Positions 48,788-57,495 of a DNA stretch of 64,000 nt are shown piece after piece. The translations under genes were made by a program, and so were the position numbers. The stretch lies in NCBI GenBank assembly GCA_030652035.1, contig JAUSBJ010000048.1, forward strand, positions 124,001 through 188,000. The letters are read 5' to 3'. Source of the DNA: Sulfurimicrobium sp. GTDB lineage: Bacteria; Pseudomonadota; Gammaproteobacteria; Burkholderiales; Sulfuricellaceae. Each line of letters starts with the position of its first letter. The first letter of the stretch is position 1. Under the pieces are notes generated by a model, which saw only the letters and a program-made list of their open reading frames with translations, had not been told where the DNA came from and searched no databases.

Positions 48788-49336
48788 TTATTCCTCTTTC
48801 AAAGCATAAATCGCGGGCAGGTTGCGCCACGCACCATGAACATCCATACCAAAACCGAACACGTAGCGGTCCGGTACGCGCAATCCGACGAAATCGGCAT
48901 GGATGGGCTTGGGGCGGCCAATTTCCTTATCGGCAAAAACTGCGCTATAACAGGCTGCCGCTCCAAGCTCCAGCACGCTGACGCGAATTTCCGCCAAGGT
49001 GATCCCTTCGTCCAGAATATCGTCCAGCACCAGCACCACCCGCCCTTTGACATTCGCTGGAGGCGGCACTTTCCACATCATTGTCCCACCGCGGATGGCA
49101 TCCCCATAGCGCGACACCTGCACATAATCGAAATCCAGCGGAAACGTCAGCAGCGGCAGCAATTGACCCGCAAACACCGTCGCGCCACCCATCACGCAGA
49201 GCACCAGCGGTTGCTTGTCCGCAAATTGTAACGAAATTTCCCCGGCCAGCCGTGCCACGGCATCTGTCACCACTTGCGACGAATGTATCAGGTCGGCCGT
49301 ATGATAAATTTCCCAAGCCTTATTTAGTTCCAGCAA
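48788..49336 (-). CDS. hpt: Hypoxanthine-guanine phosphoribosyltransferase
   Basis: A 182-residue purine salvage enzyme. The PRPP-binding motif is VVLVLDDILDEGITLAEI, and CVMGGATVFAGQLLP precedes it. The C-terminal LRVPDRYVFGFGMDV is typical of the family. The start codon is TTG, fixed by an AGGAGG four bases upstream. It is six bases upstream of mtnP, suggesting purine released from thio-nucleosides is recycled by the same operon. Confidence 0.93.
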   Translation of the reverse strand: MLELNKAWEIYHTADLIHSSQVVTDAVARLAGEISLQFADKQPLVLCVMGGATVFAGQLLPLLTFPLDFDYVQVSRYGDAIRGGTMMWKVPPPANVKGRVVLVLDDILDEGITLAEIRVSVLELGAAACYSAVFADKEIGRPKPIHADFVGLRVPDRYVFGFGMDVHGAWRNLPAIYALKEE

Positions 49337-49340
49337 GTAA

Positions 49341-49346
49341 CCTCCT
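49341..49346 (-). promoter_or_regulatory. Ribosome binding site deciding the TTG start of hpt
   Basis: AGGAGG on the minus strand, four bases before TTG at 49336. It is the strongest such site in this operon. Confidence 0.65.
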
Positions 49347-49350
49347 TCCT

Positions 49351-50106
49351 CTACAACTTTAATACGCTGCGGATACCCTGCAATAACGGCTCCGGTGAAA
49401 ATGGCTTGAAAATATAGCCATCTGCCCCGGCGCGCAAGCCGTGCATCACATCTTCTTCACCAATCTGCGCGGTAAGCATGATGACAGGCAAATCGGCCAG
49501 TTGCGGTTGCTTGCGTATCCATTCCAGGAGTTGAAAACCCGAAGTGTCAGGCAGCATGACATCCAGAAGCACCAGGTCTGGCACTGTATCATCCAAGGTT
49601 CTGAACATGGCCTTGCCATCGGCGGCATGTCTGACATCAAAACCCTCACGCGTCAGCAGCAAAGCCAATAACTGCGCCAGTAGTGGGTCATCCTCCACCG
49701 ACAGGATGCTCGGGCGCCCGATCACGCCTTGCACCGGGCGAACTTTATGGGCATAAAAACCCTGATCGTGCAAGGCTCTGGCCCCACGCTGAGCCTCCGC
49801 CCATGCGCGCACCCCTTCTTCCGGGTCAAGCTCGGTAACAGAGATCGTCATATCATCGGAAACCGCGGCACCTTTCATGTCGGCAGATACCAAAAGCTGC
49901 TTGACCAGCCCTTCGGCAAGCAGGCGGGAAAAAACATTTTCGACGAACTCCTGGCTCAATGCGGATTTTTCGGCCAGTTCAGACAGGCTTGAACGCCCAT
50001 CCACCAAGCCAAGAAGACGGTAATGTTCACGTGGCAGGGCAAGTTTTTTATCGCCCAATGTCGCGACGCCTCTTGCGGTTTTGGAAAAAATCGGTGATTC
50101 GTCCAT
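49351..50106 (-). CDS. Response regulator with N-terminal winged-helix-like domain
   Basis: A 251-residue protein with an inverted layout. The N-terminal part (about 1-75) looks like a small winged helix (YRLLGLVDGRSSLSELAEKS), and a C-terminal receiver (about 130-250) has SVEDDPLLAQ, the phospho-Asp in LVLLDVMLPDTSG and Lys in YIFKPF. No kinase gene is next to it. The ATG at 50106 is preferred over a GTG three codons earlier. It lies between rtcB and hpt on the same strand. Target unknown. Confidence 0.8.
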   Translation of the reverse strand: MDESPIFSKTARGVATLGDKKLALPREHYRLLGLVDGRSSLSELAEKSALSQEFVENVFSRLLAEGLVKQLLVSADMKGAAVSDDMTISVTELDPEEGVRAWAEAQRGARALHDQGFYAHKVRPVQGVIGRPSILSVEDDPLLAQLLALLLTREGFDVRHAADGKAMFRTLDDTVPDLVLLDVMLPDTSGFQLLEWIRKQPQLADLPVIMLTAQIGEEDVMHGLRAGADGYIFKPFSPEPLLQGIRSVLKL

Positions 50107-50115
50107 GTCAATCAC

Positions 50116-51549
50116 TCACCCTTTAATACAAGCTTTCGGCCGCAAAAACGCCACCCGCTTCGCCAGCCCCGCCTGTTCCGTTGCCGCTGCCACCTCGTCC
50201 ACATCCTTGTAAGCACCCGGCGCTTCTTCCGCCGCCCCGCGCATGGATTGGGTGCGGATCAGGATGCCCTTGCTCGCCAAATCGCGGATCAATTCCTTGC
50301 CCTGCCAGCGCTTCAATGCCTGCGTGCGACTCATGGCACGCCCTGCGCCATGGCTGGCCGAGGAGAATGCGCGGCTCTCGCTTTCCTTCGTGCCCGCCAG
50401 CACGTAGGAACCCGTCCCCATGCTGCCGCCGATGATCACCGGCTGGCCTGCCTGACGGTAGCGCTCCGGCAATGCCGGATGCCCGGGGCCGAAGGCACGC
50501 GTCGCGCCCTTGCGGTGGACGTAGAGCAAGCGCTCCTTGCCATCCACCGCATGCTTTTCCAGTTTGCAGGTGTTATGGGAAACATCGAACAGCGTTTCAA
50601 GATTTGCCTGCGGCAGGATTTCGTCGAACACTTCGCGCGTCAGGTGGGCAAGTATCTGGCGATTGGCCAATGCCACGTTGATCGCGCCGTTCATGGCACC
50701 GAGATATTCCTGCCCTTCAGGCGAATTGATCGGGGCACAGGCCAGTTCCCGGTCGGGCAGATGAATGCCCAGGCGGCCCGCCGCCTTGGCAAGGGATACC
50801 AGGTAATCGGTGCCGATCTGGTGTCCCAGGCCGCGCGAGCCGCAATGGATGGAAACCAGAACCTGTCCCAGGTGCAGTCCGAAATCACGGGCTGCGGCTG
50901 GATCATAAATTTTCTCCACCACCTGTAGTTCCAGATAATGGTTGCCCGAGCCAAGCGTGCCCATTTCGCCGCGCTGGCGCTTCTTTGCGACATCGGACAC
51001 GTTGCCCGGCACGGCCCCTTTCATGCGGCCGTGCTCTTCCACATAGTCCAGTTCATCCGCGTGGCCGTAGCCATGTTGCACTGCCCATTGCGCGCCGCCA
51101 GTCAGCACATCGTTCAACTGGGCAGGCGTCAGCTTCAGCTTGCCCTCTTCACCCACGCCGGCAGGAATGGCGCGGAACAACGCGTCCGCGAGCTTCTCGA
51201 GGTGGGGCGCAATCTGCTGGAGATCGAGGTTGGTGCGCAAGCAGCGGATGCCGCAGGAGATATCGAAGCCCACGCCACCGGCGGAAATGATGCCGCCCTG
51301 ATCGGGGTCGAACGCCGCCACGCCGCCGATGGGAAAACCATAGCCCCAGTGCGCATCGGGCATGGTCATGGCCCTGCCCACCAAGCCCGGCAGACAGGCC
51401 ACGTTGGTGATCTGCTCCAGCACCTTGTCGTCCATGCTGGAGAGCAGGGATTCGCTGCCGTAGAGCAGCACCGGGGCGCGCTTTTCCCCAGCGCGCAAGG
51501 GCGCGCTCCAGGCACAGGCATCGATTTTTTCCAGGCGGGACATGTCCAT
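50116..51549 (-). CDS. rtcB: RNA-splicing ligase RtcB
   Basis: A 477-residue GTP- and manganese-dependent RNA ligase joining 2',3'-cyclic phosphate or 3'-phosphate ends to 5'-OH ends. Metal and guanylate-site motifs are visible: GVGFDISCGIRC, GTLGSGNHYLELQ, SIHCGSRGLGHQIG, and ASHGAGRAMSRTQA with the His that accepts GMP. It is encoded downstream of its cofactor archease, with a heptamer repeat array between them. No rtcA or rtcR is present. Confidence 0.95.
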   Translation of the reverse strand: MDMSRLEKIDACAWSAPLRAGEKRAPVLLYGSESLLSSMDDKVLEQITNVACLPGLVGRAMTMPDAHWGYGFPIGGVAAFDPDQGGIISAGGVGFDISCGIRCLRTNLDLQQIAPHLEKLADALFRAIPAGVGEEGKLKLTPAQLNDVLTGGAQWAVQHGYGHADELDYVEEHGRMKGAVPGNVSDVAKKRQRGEMGTLGSGNHYLELQVVEKIYDPAAARDFGLHLGQVLVSIHCGSRGLGHQIGTDYLVSLAKAAGRLGIHLPDRELACAPINSPEGQEYLGAMNGAINVALANRQILAHLTREVFDEILPQANLETLFDVSHNTCKLEKHAVDGKERLLYVHRKGATRAFGPGHPALPERYRQAGQPVIIGGSMGTGSYVLAGTKESESRAFSSASHGAGRAMSRTQALKRWQGKELIRDLASKGILIRTQSMRGAAEEAPGAYKDVDEVAAATEQAGLAKRVAFLRPKACIKG

Positions 51550-51575
51550 AATTCAGATTCCGGTAATTGGGTGTC

Positions 51576-51632
51576 CAGCTATCAGCTGACTGCTGACTGC
51601 TGACTGCTGACCGCTGACCGCTGACTGCTAAA
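51576..51632. repeat. Heptamer tandem array (CTGCTGA-type, about eight units)
   Basis: About eight 7-base units: CAGCTAT, CAGCTGA, CTGCTGA (three times), CCGCTGA (twice), CTGCTAA. It ends two bases from the archease stop codon, inside the likely archease-rtcB operon. It is the longest of three related arrays in the window. Confidence 0.8.
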
Positions 51633-51633
51633 C

Positions 51634-52041
51634 TTACACATCCACCACGCAACGCGCTTCCCAAACCCCATCCACCTGCCCGACACGCAGCATGGTCAGG
51701 GTCGCGCCCTTCACCTCGGTCCCACGGGCCATGTTTGCATCCCACGGCGCTCCCCAGGCGATGCCCTGCCACTGCCCATTGGCACGGCTCAGGCTGAATC
51801 GCCCCAGAGCCAGGCCCCGCTGGCGTGCCTCGGCCAGCAGGCGGTTAAGCCAGGTCACCAGCGCCAGTTCCATATCATCTTCGGCGAAGGCAAATGCAAA
51901 CTGTATCAGCGGCCGGACCTGGCTTGCATCCACCATGATTGCAAACATGGCCGCGGCGGCGCCTTCGAATGCTTCCTCCGGGGTCGCGCCACGGCCGATG
52001 ACACCGATGTCGGCATCGTGTTCGAAATATTCAAAGTTCAC
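51634..52041 (-). CDS. Archease, RtcB cofactor
   Basis: A 135-residue archease. The family signature FEYFEHDADIGVIGRGATPEEAFEGAAAAMF contains the conserved acidic residues, split here into FEHDADIGV and EEAFEGAAAAMF. Archease activates RtcB guanylylation and multiple turnover. Its gene lies directly upstream of rtcB on the same strand and overlaps the deacetylase-like gene by four bases. Confidence 0.93.
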   Translation of the reverse strand: MNFEYFEHDADIGVIGRGATPEEAFEGAAAAMFAIMVDASQVRPLIQFAFAFAEDDMELALVTWLNRLLAEARQRGLALGRFSLSRANGQWQGIAWGAPWDANMARGTEVKGATLTMLRVGQVDGVWEARCVVDV

Positions 52042-52961
52042 AATCCGCTCAGCACCTTGATGTGCGCTGACGCGCTGCGGCCGAGGGCATGCAGGGCATA
52101 GCCTCCCTCCAGCACCGAGACAATGCGCCGGGAGGCATGGCGAGCAGCAATCTCCTTGAGTTTCCCGGTCACCCAGACGTAATCCACCTCCCGCAGTGCA
52201 AGGCCGCCCATGTCATCCTCGCGGTGCGCGTCAAATCCGGCCGAAATGAACAGCATCTGTGGCTGAAAACGCTCCAGCTCGGGCAGCCATCGCTCTGTCA
52301 CCGCTGTGCGGAAACCTTCTCCCGCCGTACCGGCTGGGAGCGGCACGTTTATGATATGGTCGTTGCCGCTGTCTGCCCCGCAATGGGGGTAATAAGGGTG
52401 CCGAAAAGTCGAGCACAACATCACGCGCGGGTTGTCGTGAAAGATGTTTTCCGTCCCGTTGCCGTGATGCACGTCAAAGTCGGCTATGGCCACCCGCTCC
52501 AGGCCATGCTGCATCAGTGCATGAGCCGCCCCTACCGCGACATTGTTGAATATGCAGAACCCGCCGGAACTGGCCGCTCCCGCGTGGTGCCCGGGCGGAC
52601 GCACGTTGCAGAAAGCATTTTCCGCCCGCCCCGACATCACCAGATCGACGGCCAGAGCAACCGCGCCGGCTGCGCGCAGCGCAGCTTCCAGGGTATGAGG
52701 GTTCATTGACGTATCGGGATCGAGGGCAACCAAGCCGGCATCCGGCGCAACGGCGCGAATGGCCGCGATATAATCCGGGCGATGCACACGAGCCAGCATT
52801 TCTTCTGTCGCCATTGGTGCTTCATGATGATCGAGAAAGTGAAGCAAACCAGAGGCGATCAGTTGATCCTCGATTGCCTGGATACGCGCCGGGCATTCGG
52901 GATGACCAGCACCCATATCGTGCCTGAGACAGGCTGAGTGGGAGATGTAGGCTGTATGCAT
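52038..52961 (-). CDS. Histone-deacetylase-family protein
   Basis: A 307-residue class II HDAC/AcuC-like zinc amidohydrolase. The zinc ligands and charge-relay residues are in ADFDVHHGNGT and FISAGFDAHRED, and the His pair is in VRPPGHHAG. It would remove acyl groups from lysines or polyamines. It starts a probable operon with archease and rtcB. It is divergent, with a 96-base gap, from a Pat-type acetyltransferase gene, so the two may set opposite arms of lysine acetylation. Substrate not visible from sequence. Confidence 0.92.
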   Translation of the reverse strand: MHTAYISHSACLRHDMGAGHPECPARIQAIEDQLIASGLLHFLDHHEAPMATEEMLARVHRPDYIAAIRAVAPDAGLVALDPDTSMNPHTLEAALRAAGAVALAVDLVMSGRAENAFCNVRPPGHHAGAASSGGFCIFNNVAVGAAHALMQHGLERVAIADFDVHHGNGTENIFHDNPRVMLCSTFRHPYYPHCGADSGNDHIINVPLPAGTAGEGFRTAVTERWLPELERFQPQMLFISAGFDAHREDDMGGLALREVDYVWVTGKLKEIAARHASRRIVSVLEGGYALHALGRSASAHIKVLSGL

Positions 52962-53022
52962 CGATTGGTCTTATATAAGACTTGTTGTCATAATTTGTGG
53001 CACAATGGTCACAATCCTTTTC

Positions 53023-53028
53023 TATAAT
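53023..53028 (+). promoter_or_regulatory. Probable -10 box of the Pat-type acetyltransferase gene
   Basis: A perfect TATAAT 29 bases before the ATG at 53058. No good -35 box is found at normal spacing, so an activator may be involved. Confidence 0.4.
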
Positions 53029-53057
53029 ACCCTCACTCTCATTTGGATCGCAAAATC

Positions 53058-55736
53058 ATGGGTCAACATTACCTCAATCCCCTTTTCGCACCAAAGTCCG
53101 TTGCGGTATTCGGCGCCAGCGAGCGTGTCGATGCGATTGGCCAGATCGTGTTCCAGAACATGATTGATAGCGGCTACCAGGGCGGGCTTTACCCGATCAA
53201 CCCGAAAAGCCCGGAAATCCAGGGTCGCAAGGCCTATGCCTCGATTGCTGACATCGGCCAGCCGGTCGAACTGGCAGTGATCGCCACGCCGCCCCAGACC
53301 GTGCCCGACATCATCGAGGCTTGCGGCAAACATGGCGTCAAGGCGGCGGTGATCATCACCGCCGGCTTCGGCGAAACCGGCCCTCAGGGCCAGGCGCTGG
53401 AAAAGGCCGTGCTGGACAATGCCCGCCTCTATGACATCCGCCTGATCGGTCCGAACTGCCTCGGCGTGATGCGCCCCTCCATCGGTCTCAATGCCACTTT
53501 CAACAAGGGCGGCGCCAATACCGGGAATCTCGCTTTCATCTCGCAGTCCGGCGCGCTCTGTACCGCCATTCTGGACTGGGCGCAGAGCAACGATGTCGGC
53601 TTCTCCAGCGTGGTATCGATGGGTTCTTCTGCCGATGTGGATTTCGGCGAGATCCTGGATTACCTGGTTTCGGATGCTAAAACCCAGAGCATCCTGCTGT
53701 ATATCGAAGGCATCCGCAACGCGCGCAGCTTCATGAGTGCGATTCGCGCCGCCGCGCGTATCAAACCGGTGATCCTGGTCAAGGTCGGGCGTCATGCAGC
53801 CGGCTCCAAGGCGGCCATGTCGCACACCGCCTCGCTGGTGGGATCGGACGACGTGTTCGATGCAGCGGTCAGCCGTGCCGGCGTGGTCAGGGTGCAGACC
53901 ATCACCCAGCTATTTGCTGCCGCCAAGGCAATGGCTTCGGGCTTCCGCCCAATCGGAAACCGCCTCGCCATCGTCACCAATGGCGGGGGGCCTGGCGTGA
54001 TGGCAACCGACCGTGCCTCGGATCTGGGTCTGACGATCGCCACCCTGTCCGACGCCACCATCGAAAAACTGAATCAGGTTCTGCCCCCTAACTGGCCGCA
54101 TGGCAACCCGGTGGACATCATCGGAGATGCCCAGGCCGACCGTTACCACCATGCCGTCAAGGCCTGCCTGGAAGACGCCAACGTGGATGGCGTACTCGCC
54201 ATTCTTACCCCGCAAGCCATGACCAAGCCGCTGGATGCCGCCAACGCGGTCATCGAACTCGCCAACCAGTACAGCAAGCCCCTCCTGGCCTGCTGGATGG
54301 GTGACTCCCAGGTCGCAGAAGCCCGTGCGGCCTTCACCGCGGCGAGAAAACCCAGTTTCCGCACGCCGGAACCGGCGGTTGAGGTGTTCTCCTACCTCTC
54401 GGATTACTACCGCAACCAGAAACTGCTGATGCAGATGCCGGGGCCGCTGTCGCATCATCTGGAGCCTGATGTCGAAGGCGCACGCATGGTGATCGACGGC
54501 GCTCTGCTGGAGCGGCGCAAAGTGCTCAACGAGATGGAATCCAAGGCGCTGCTCTCTGCCTTCCATATCCCGGTGGCAAAAACCATGATCGCGCGCAGCC
54601 CCAACGAGGCGCTGTTGATCGCGGAGCAACTGGGTTTCCCGGTGGCGATGAAAGTCAATTCGCGCGACATCACCCACAAGACCGATGCCGGCGGCGTGCT
54701 GCTCAACCTTGGCAACGCCCAGGCGGTACGCACCGCTTACCATGAAATCATGGGAAATGTGCAGCGCAACCGCCCCAACGCGCACATGGACGGCATCTCG
54801 ATCGAACCCATGATTGTCAAGCCTAATGGCCGCGAGCTTATGGTCGGCGTGACCAACGATCCGGTATTCGGCCCGGTGATCACTTTCGGTGCCGGCGGAA
54901 CCATGGTGGAAATCATGGGTGACCGTTCCGTCACCCTGCCGCCGCTCAATACCTTCCTGGTCAAGGACCTGATCCAGGGCACCCATGTCGCCAAAATGCT
55001 GGGCGCCTTCCGCCACATGCCCCCGGCCGATATGGCGGCGCTTGAAAGCGTATTGCTGCGCGTATCAGAAATGGTGTGCGAGCTACCTCTCTTGATGGAA
55101 ATGGACATCAACCCGCTGATCGTGGACGAGCACGGCGCGCTTGCCGCCGATGCCCGCGTGGTGGTGGAATACCGCCAGCCCAGCGCCGACCGCTATGCCC
55201 ACATGGCGATCTACCCCTACCCCACCCACCTGGTCAGCCACTGGCAACTGGCCGACGGCACCAATATCGTCATTCGTCCCATCCGCCCGGAAGACGCCGA
55301 ACTGGAGCAGAAATTCGTCCACGACCTGTCCGAGGAGTCGCGCTATTTCCGCTTCATGCGCAGTGTGCAGGAACTGTCGCCCGAAATGCTGTCACGTTTC
55401 ACCCAGATCGACTACAGCCGCGAAATGGCCCTCATCGCCGTCACTCAGGTACATGGTAGCGAGCTGGAACTCGGCGTGTGCCGTTTCGCCATCAATCCGG
55501 ACGGTGAAAGCTGCGAATTCGCACTGGTGGTTGCCGACGCCATGCGCGGCAAGGGCCTCGGCCAGAAACTGATGACCGCACTGATGGACGCCGCCCGCTC
55601 CAAGGGACTGAAAACCATCGAAGGCGAAGTGCTCACCAACAACCGCAGCATGCTCAAGCTGATGTCGCGGCTGGGTTTCAGCATCGAAACCAGCCCGGAA
55701 GACGAGAGCATCAAGAATGTCATAAAGGTCTTGTAA
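53058..55736 (+). CDS. ADP-forming acyl-CoA synthetase/GNAT fusion, Pat-type protein lysine acetyltransferase
   Basis: An 892-residue fusion. The N-terminal CoA-binding and ligase domains (about 1-460) have SVAVFGAS, IGPNCLGVM and SHTASLVGSDD, where His256 sits at the phospho-histidine position of ADP-forming acetyl-CoA synthetases. An ATP-grasp domain (about 480-700) has GFPVAMKVNSRDITHKTDAGGV. A C-terminal GNAT domain (about 735-885) has VVADAMRGKGLGQKLMTALMD, the acetyl-CoA loop. This layout matches Pat/YfiQ, which acetylates acetyl-CoA synthetase. The ATG at 53058 is preferred to a TTG at 53043. It is immediately followed by mtnA. Confidence 0.92.
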   Translation: MGQHYLNPLFAPKSVAVFGASERVDAIGQIVFQNMIDSGYQGGLYPINPKSPEIQGRKAYASIADIGQPVELAVIATPPQTVPDIIEACGKHGVKAAVIITAGFGETGPQGQALEKAVLDNARLYDIRLIGPNCLGVMRPSIGLNATFNKGGANTGNLAFISQSGALCTAILDWAQSNDVGFSSVVSMGSSADVDFGEILDYLVSDAKTQSILLYIEGIRNARSFMSAIRAAARIKPVILVKVGRHAAGSKAAMSHTASLVGSDDVFDAAVSRAGVVRVQTITQLFAAAKAMASGFRPIGNRLAIVTNGGGPGVMATDRASDLGLTIATLSDATIEKLNQVLPPNWPHGNPVDIIGDAQADRYHHAVKACLEDANVDGVLAILTPQAMTKPLDAANAVIELANQYSKPLLACWMGDSQVAEARAAFTAARKPSFRTPEPAVEVFSYLSDYYRNQKLLMQMPGPLSHHLEPDVEGARMVIDGALLERRKVLNEMESKALLSAFHIPVAKTMIARSPNEALLIAEQLGFPVAMKVNSRDITHKTDAGGVLLNLGNAQAVRTAYHEIMGNVQRNRPNAHMDGISIEPMIVKPNGRELMVGVTNDPVFGPVITFGAGGTMVEIMGDRSVTLPPLNTFLVKDLIQGTHVAKMLGAFRHMPPADMAALESVLLRVSEMVCELPLLMEMDINPLIVDEHGALAADARVVVEYRQPSADRYAHMAIYPYPTHLVSHWQLADGTNIVIRPIRPEDAELEQKFVHDLSEESRYFRFMRSVQELSPEMLSRFTQIDYSREMALIAVTQVHGSELELGVCRFAINPDGESCEFALVVADAMRGKGLGQKLMTALMDAARSKGLKTIEGEVLTNNRSMLKLMSRLGFSIETSPEDESIKNVIKVL

Positions 55737-56828
55737 ATGCGCGCAGAAAACAGGCACTACCGCACTATCTGGCCCGCCGAGGGCGCAGTAGCGGTTGAAA
55801 TCATCGACCAGACCCGGCTGCCGCACGAATTCGCCACGGTTCGGCTGGAAAACCTGCACGACGCCGCCATCGCCATCAAGAACATGCTGGTGCGCGGCGC
55901 ACCGCTGATCGGTGCAACGGCGGCCTACGGAATAGCGCTGGCCATGAGCGCGGAGCATTCCGATGCAGCGCTGGAGGAGGCCTGCACCACCCTGGCCGCG
56001 ACCCGGCCCACCGCCATCAACCTGCGCTGGGCACTGGCGCGCATGAAAGCCCTGCTCTTGCCGCTGCCGCCCGAACATCGCGCCCAGGCCGCATGGCAGG
56101 AAGCCGCCGCAATCTGCGACGAGGACGTGGTCATCAATCGCGCCATCGGTGGACACGGCCTGAAGCTGATCCGCGACAAGCTGGAGGCCAAGGGCGATCC
56201 GGTCAACATTCTCACCCACTGCAATGCCGGCTGGCTCGCCACGGTGGACTGGGGCACGGCCCTGGCTCCCATCTATGCGGCTTTTAACGCGGGGATTCCG
56301 GTCCACGTCTGGGTGGACGAAACCCGGCCGCGCAACCAGGGCGCCAGCCTCACCGCCTGGGAGCTCAAGCAGCACGGCGTCCCGCATACCGTGATCGCGG
56401 ACAATACCGGCGGCCACCTGATGCAGCACGGCATGGTGGACATGGTCATCGTCGGCACCGACCGCACCACCGCCTCTGGCGACGTTTGCAACAAGATCGG
56501 CACCTATCTCAAGGCACTTGCAGCGTTCGACAACCAGATCCCGTTCTATGTCGCCCTGCCCGGTCCCACCATCGACTGGACGCTTGACGACGGCATACGC
56601 GACATCCCCATCGAGCAGCGCGAAGCGGAAGAAGTCACTCAAATCCGCGGCAGAACAGCAGAGGGCGAAATCATTAGCGTCACCCTCACCCCACACGGCA
56701 GCCCGGCAGCCAATTACGCCTTCGACGTCACCCCTGCGCGGCTGGTCACTGGCCTGATCACCGAGAGGGGTGTCTGTTCTGCATCGCGCGAGGGATTGCA
56801 GGCCTTGTATCCGGAGCAAAAACGATGA
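55737..56828 (+). CDS. mtnA: S-methyl-5-thioribose-1-phosphate isomerase
   Basis: A 363-residue eIF2B-like sugar-phosphate isomerase turning methylthioribose-1-phosphate into methylthioribulose-1-phosphate. Motifs include [37 protein letters not shown] with the catalytic Cys, and [18 protein letters not shown]. The catalytic Asp lies in [19 protein letters not shown]. Its ATG directly abuts the stop of the acetyltransferase gene, and its end overlaps the aldolase gene by four bases. Confidence 0.95.
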   Translation: MRAENRHYRTIWPAEGAVAVEIIDQTRLPHEFATVRLENLHDAAIAIKNMLVRGAPLIGATAAYGIALAMSAEHSDAALEEACTTLAATRPTAINLRWALARMKALLLPLPPEHRAQAAWQEAAAICDEDVVINRAIGGHGLKLIRDKLEAKGDPVNILTHCNAGWLATVDWGTALAPIYAAFNAGIPVHVWVDETRPRNQGASLTAWELKQHGVPHTVIADNTGGHLMQHGMVDMVIVGTDRTTASGDVCNKIGTYLKALAAFDNQIPFYVALPGPTIDWTLDDGIRDIPIEQREAEEVTQIRGRTAEGEIISVTLTPHGSPAANYAFDVTPARLVTGLITERGVCSASREGLQALYPEQKR

Positions 56829-57472
56829 GTGAAGCCGAACTGCGCCGCGCACTGCTCGACACAACCATCGCGGCACAACGCGAAGGTTTGAACCGGGGCG
56901 CCTCGGGCAACCTGAGTGTGCGTAGCGGCAACGGGTTCCTGATTACCCCTTCCGGCATGGCGCCCACAGAACAGACTGCGGACGACATGGTATGGATGGA
57001 TCTGGATGGCAACGCAAAGGGCACGCGCAAACCATCGAGCGAATGGCGCTTCCACCGCGACCTGTACGTCGCGCGCCCTGAATTCAATGCCGTGCTGCAC
57101 GCCCATTCCACCTTCGCCACCACCCTCGCCTGCCTGGGCCGCGATATCCCGCCCTTCCACTACATGATCGCGGCAGCGGGCGGCAAGACCATCCGCTGCG
57201 CGCCCTACGCCACCTTCGGCACCCAGGAACTGTCTGACCATGCGCTCAAGGCGATGGAAGGGCGCAAAGCCTGCCTGCTGGCCAATCACGGCCTGCTGGC
57301 GGCGGAAACCAGCCTGGAGCGCGCGCTGGCGCTGGCGGTGGAAGTGGAAAGCCTGTGCGAGCAATATTGCCGCACCCTGCAGATCGGCACGCCCAAGCTG
57401 CTATCGGATGCGGAAATGGATGTGGTGCTGGAGAAATTCAAAAGCTACGGGCAGAATGCCCAAAAGACCTGA
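56825..57472 (+). CDS. Class II aldolase, FucA-like; probable methylthioribulose-1-phosphate aldolase
   Basis: A 215-residue zinc aldolase very similar in layout to L-fuculose-phosphate aldolase. Motifs are [25 protein letters not shown] with the catalytic Glu, VLHAHSTFA (zinc His pair) and LLANHGLLA (third His). The related dehydratase MtnB shares the fold, but the segment [21 protein letters not shown] is FucA-like. Coupled to mtnA by a four-base overlap, it most likely splits methylthioribulose-1-phosphate to DHAP and methylthioacetaldehyde. Substrate is inference; fuculose-phosphate and deoxyribulose-phosphate remain options. Confidence 0.85.
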   Translation: MSEAELRRALLDTTIAAQREGLNRGASGNLSVRSGNGFLITPSGMAPTEQTADDMVWMDLDGNAKGTRKPSSEWRFHRDLYVARPEFNAVLHAHSTFATTLACLGRDIPPFHYMIAAAGGKTIRCAPYATFGTQELSDHALKAMEGRKACLLANHGLLAAETSLERALALAVEVESLCEQYCRTLQIGTPKLLSDAEMDVVLEKFKSYGQNAQKT

Positions 57473-57495
57473 TCCAGGGCGTGTCAACAGGCGCG

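Noticed and set aside
51576-51632. CRISPR array
   Set aside because: Units are seven bases without spacers.
52998-53015. Possible sigma-54 promoter beginning TGGCAC upstream of the acetyltransferase gene
   Set aside because: The -12 half lacks TTGC at the required spacing; a TATAAT box nearby fits better.
53022-53825. 267-residue open frame antisense to the start of the acetyltransferase gene
   Set aside because: Mirror frame with no domain, overlapping the conserved CoA-binding region in the sense direction.
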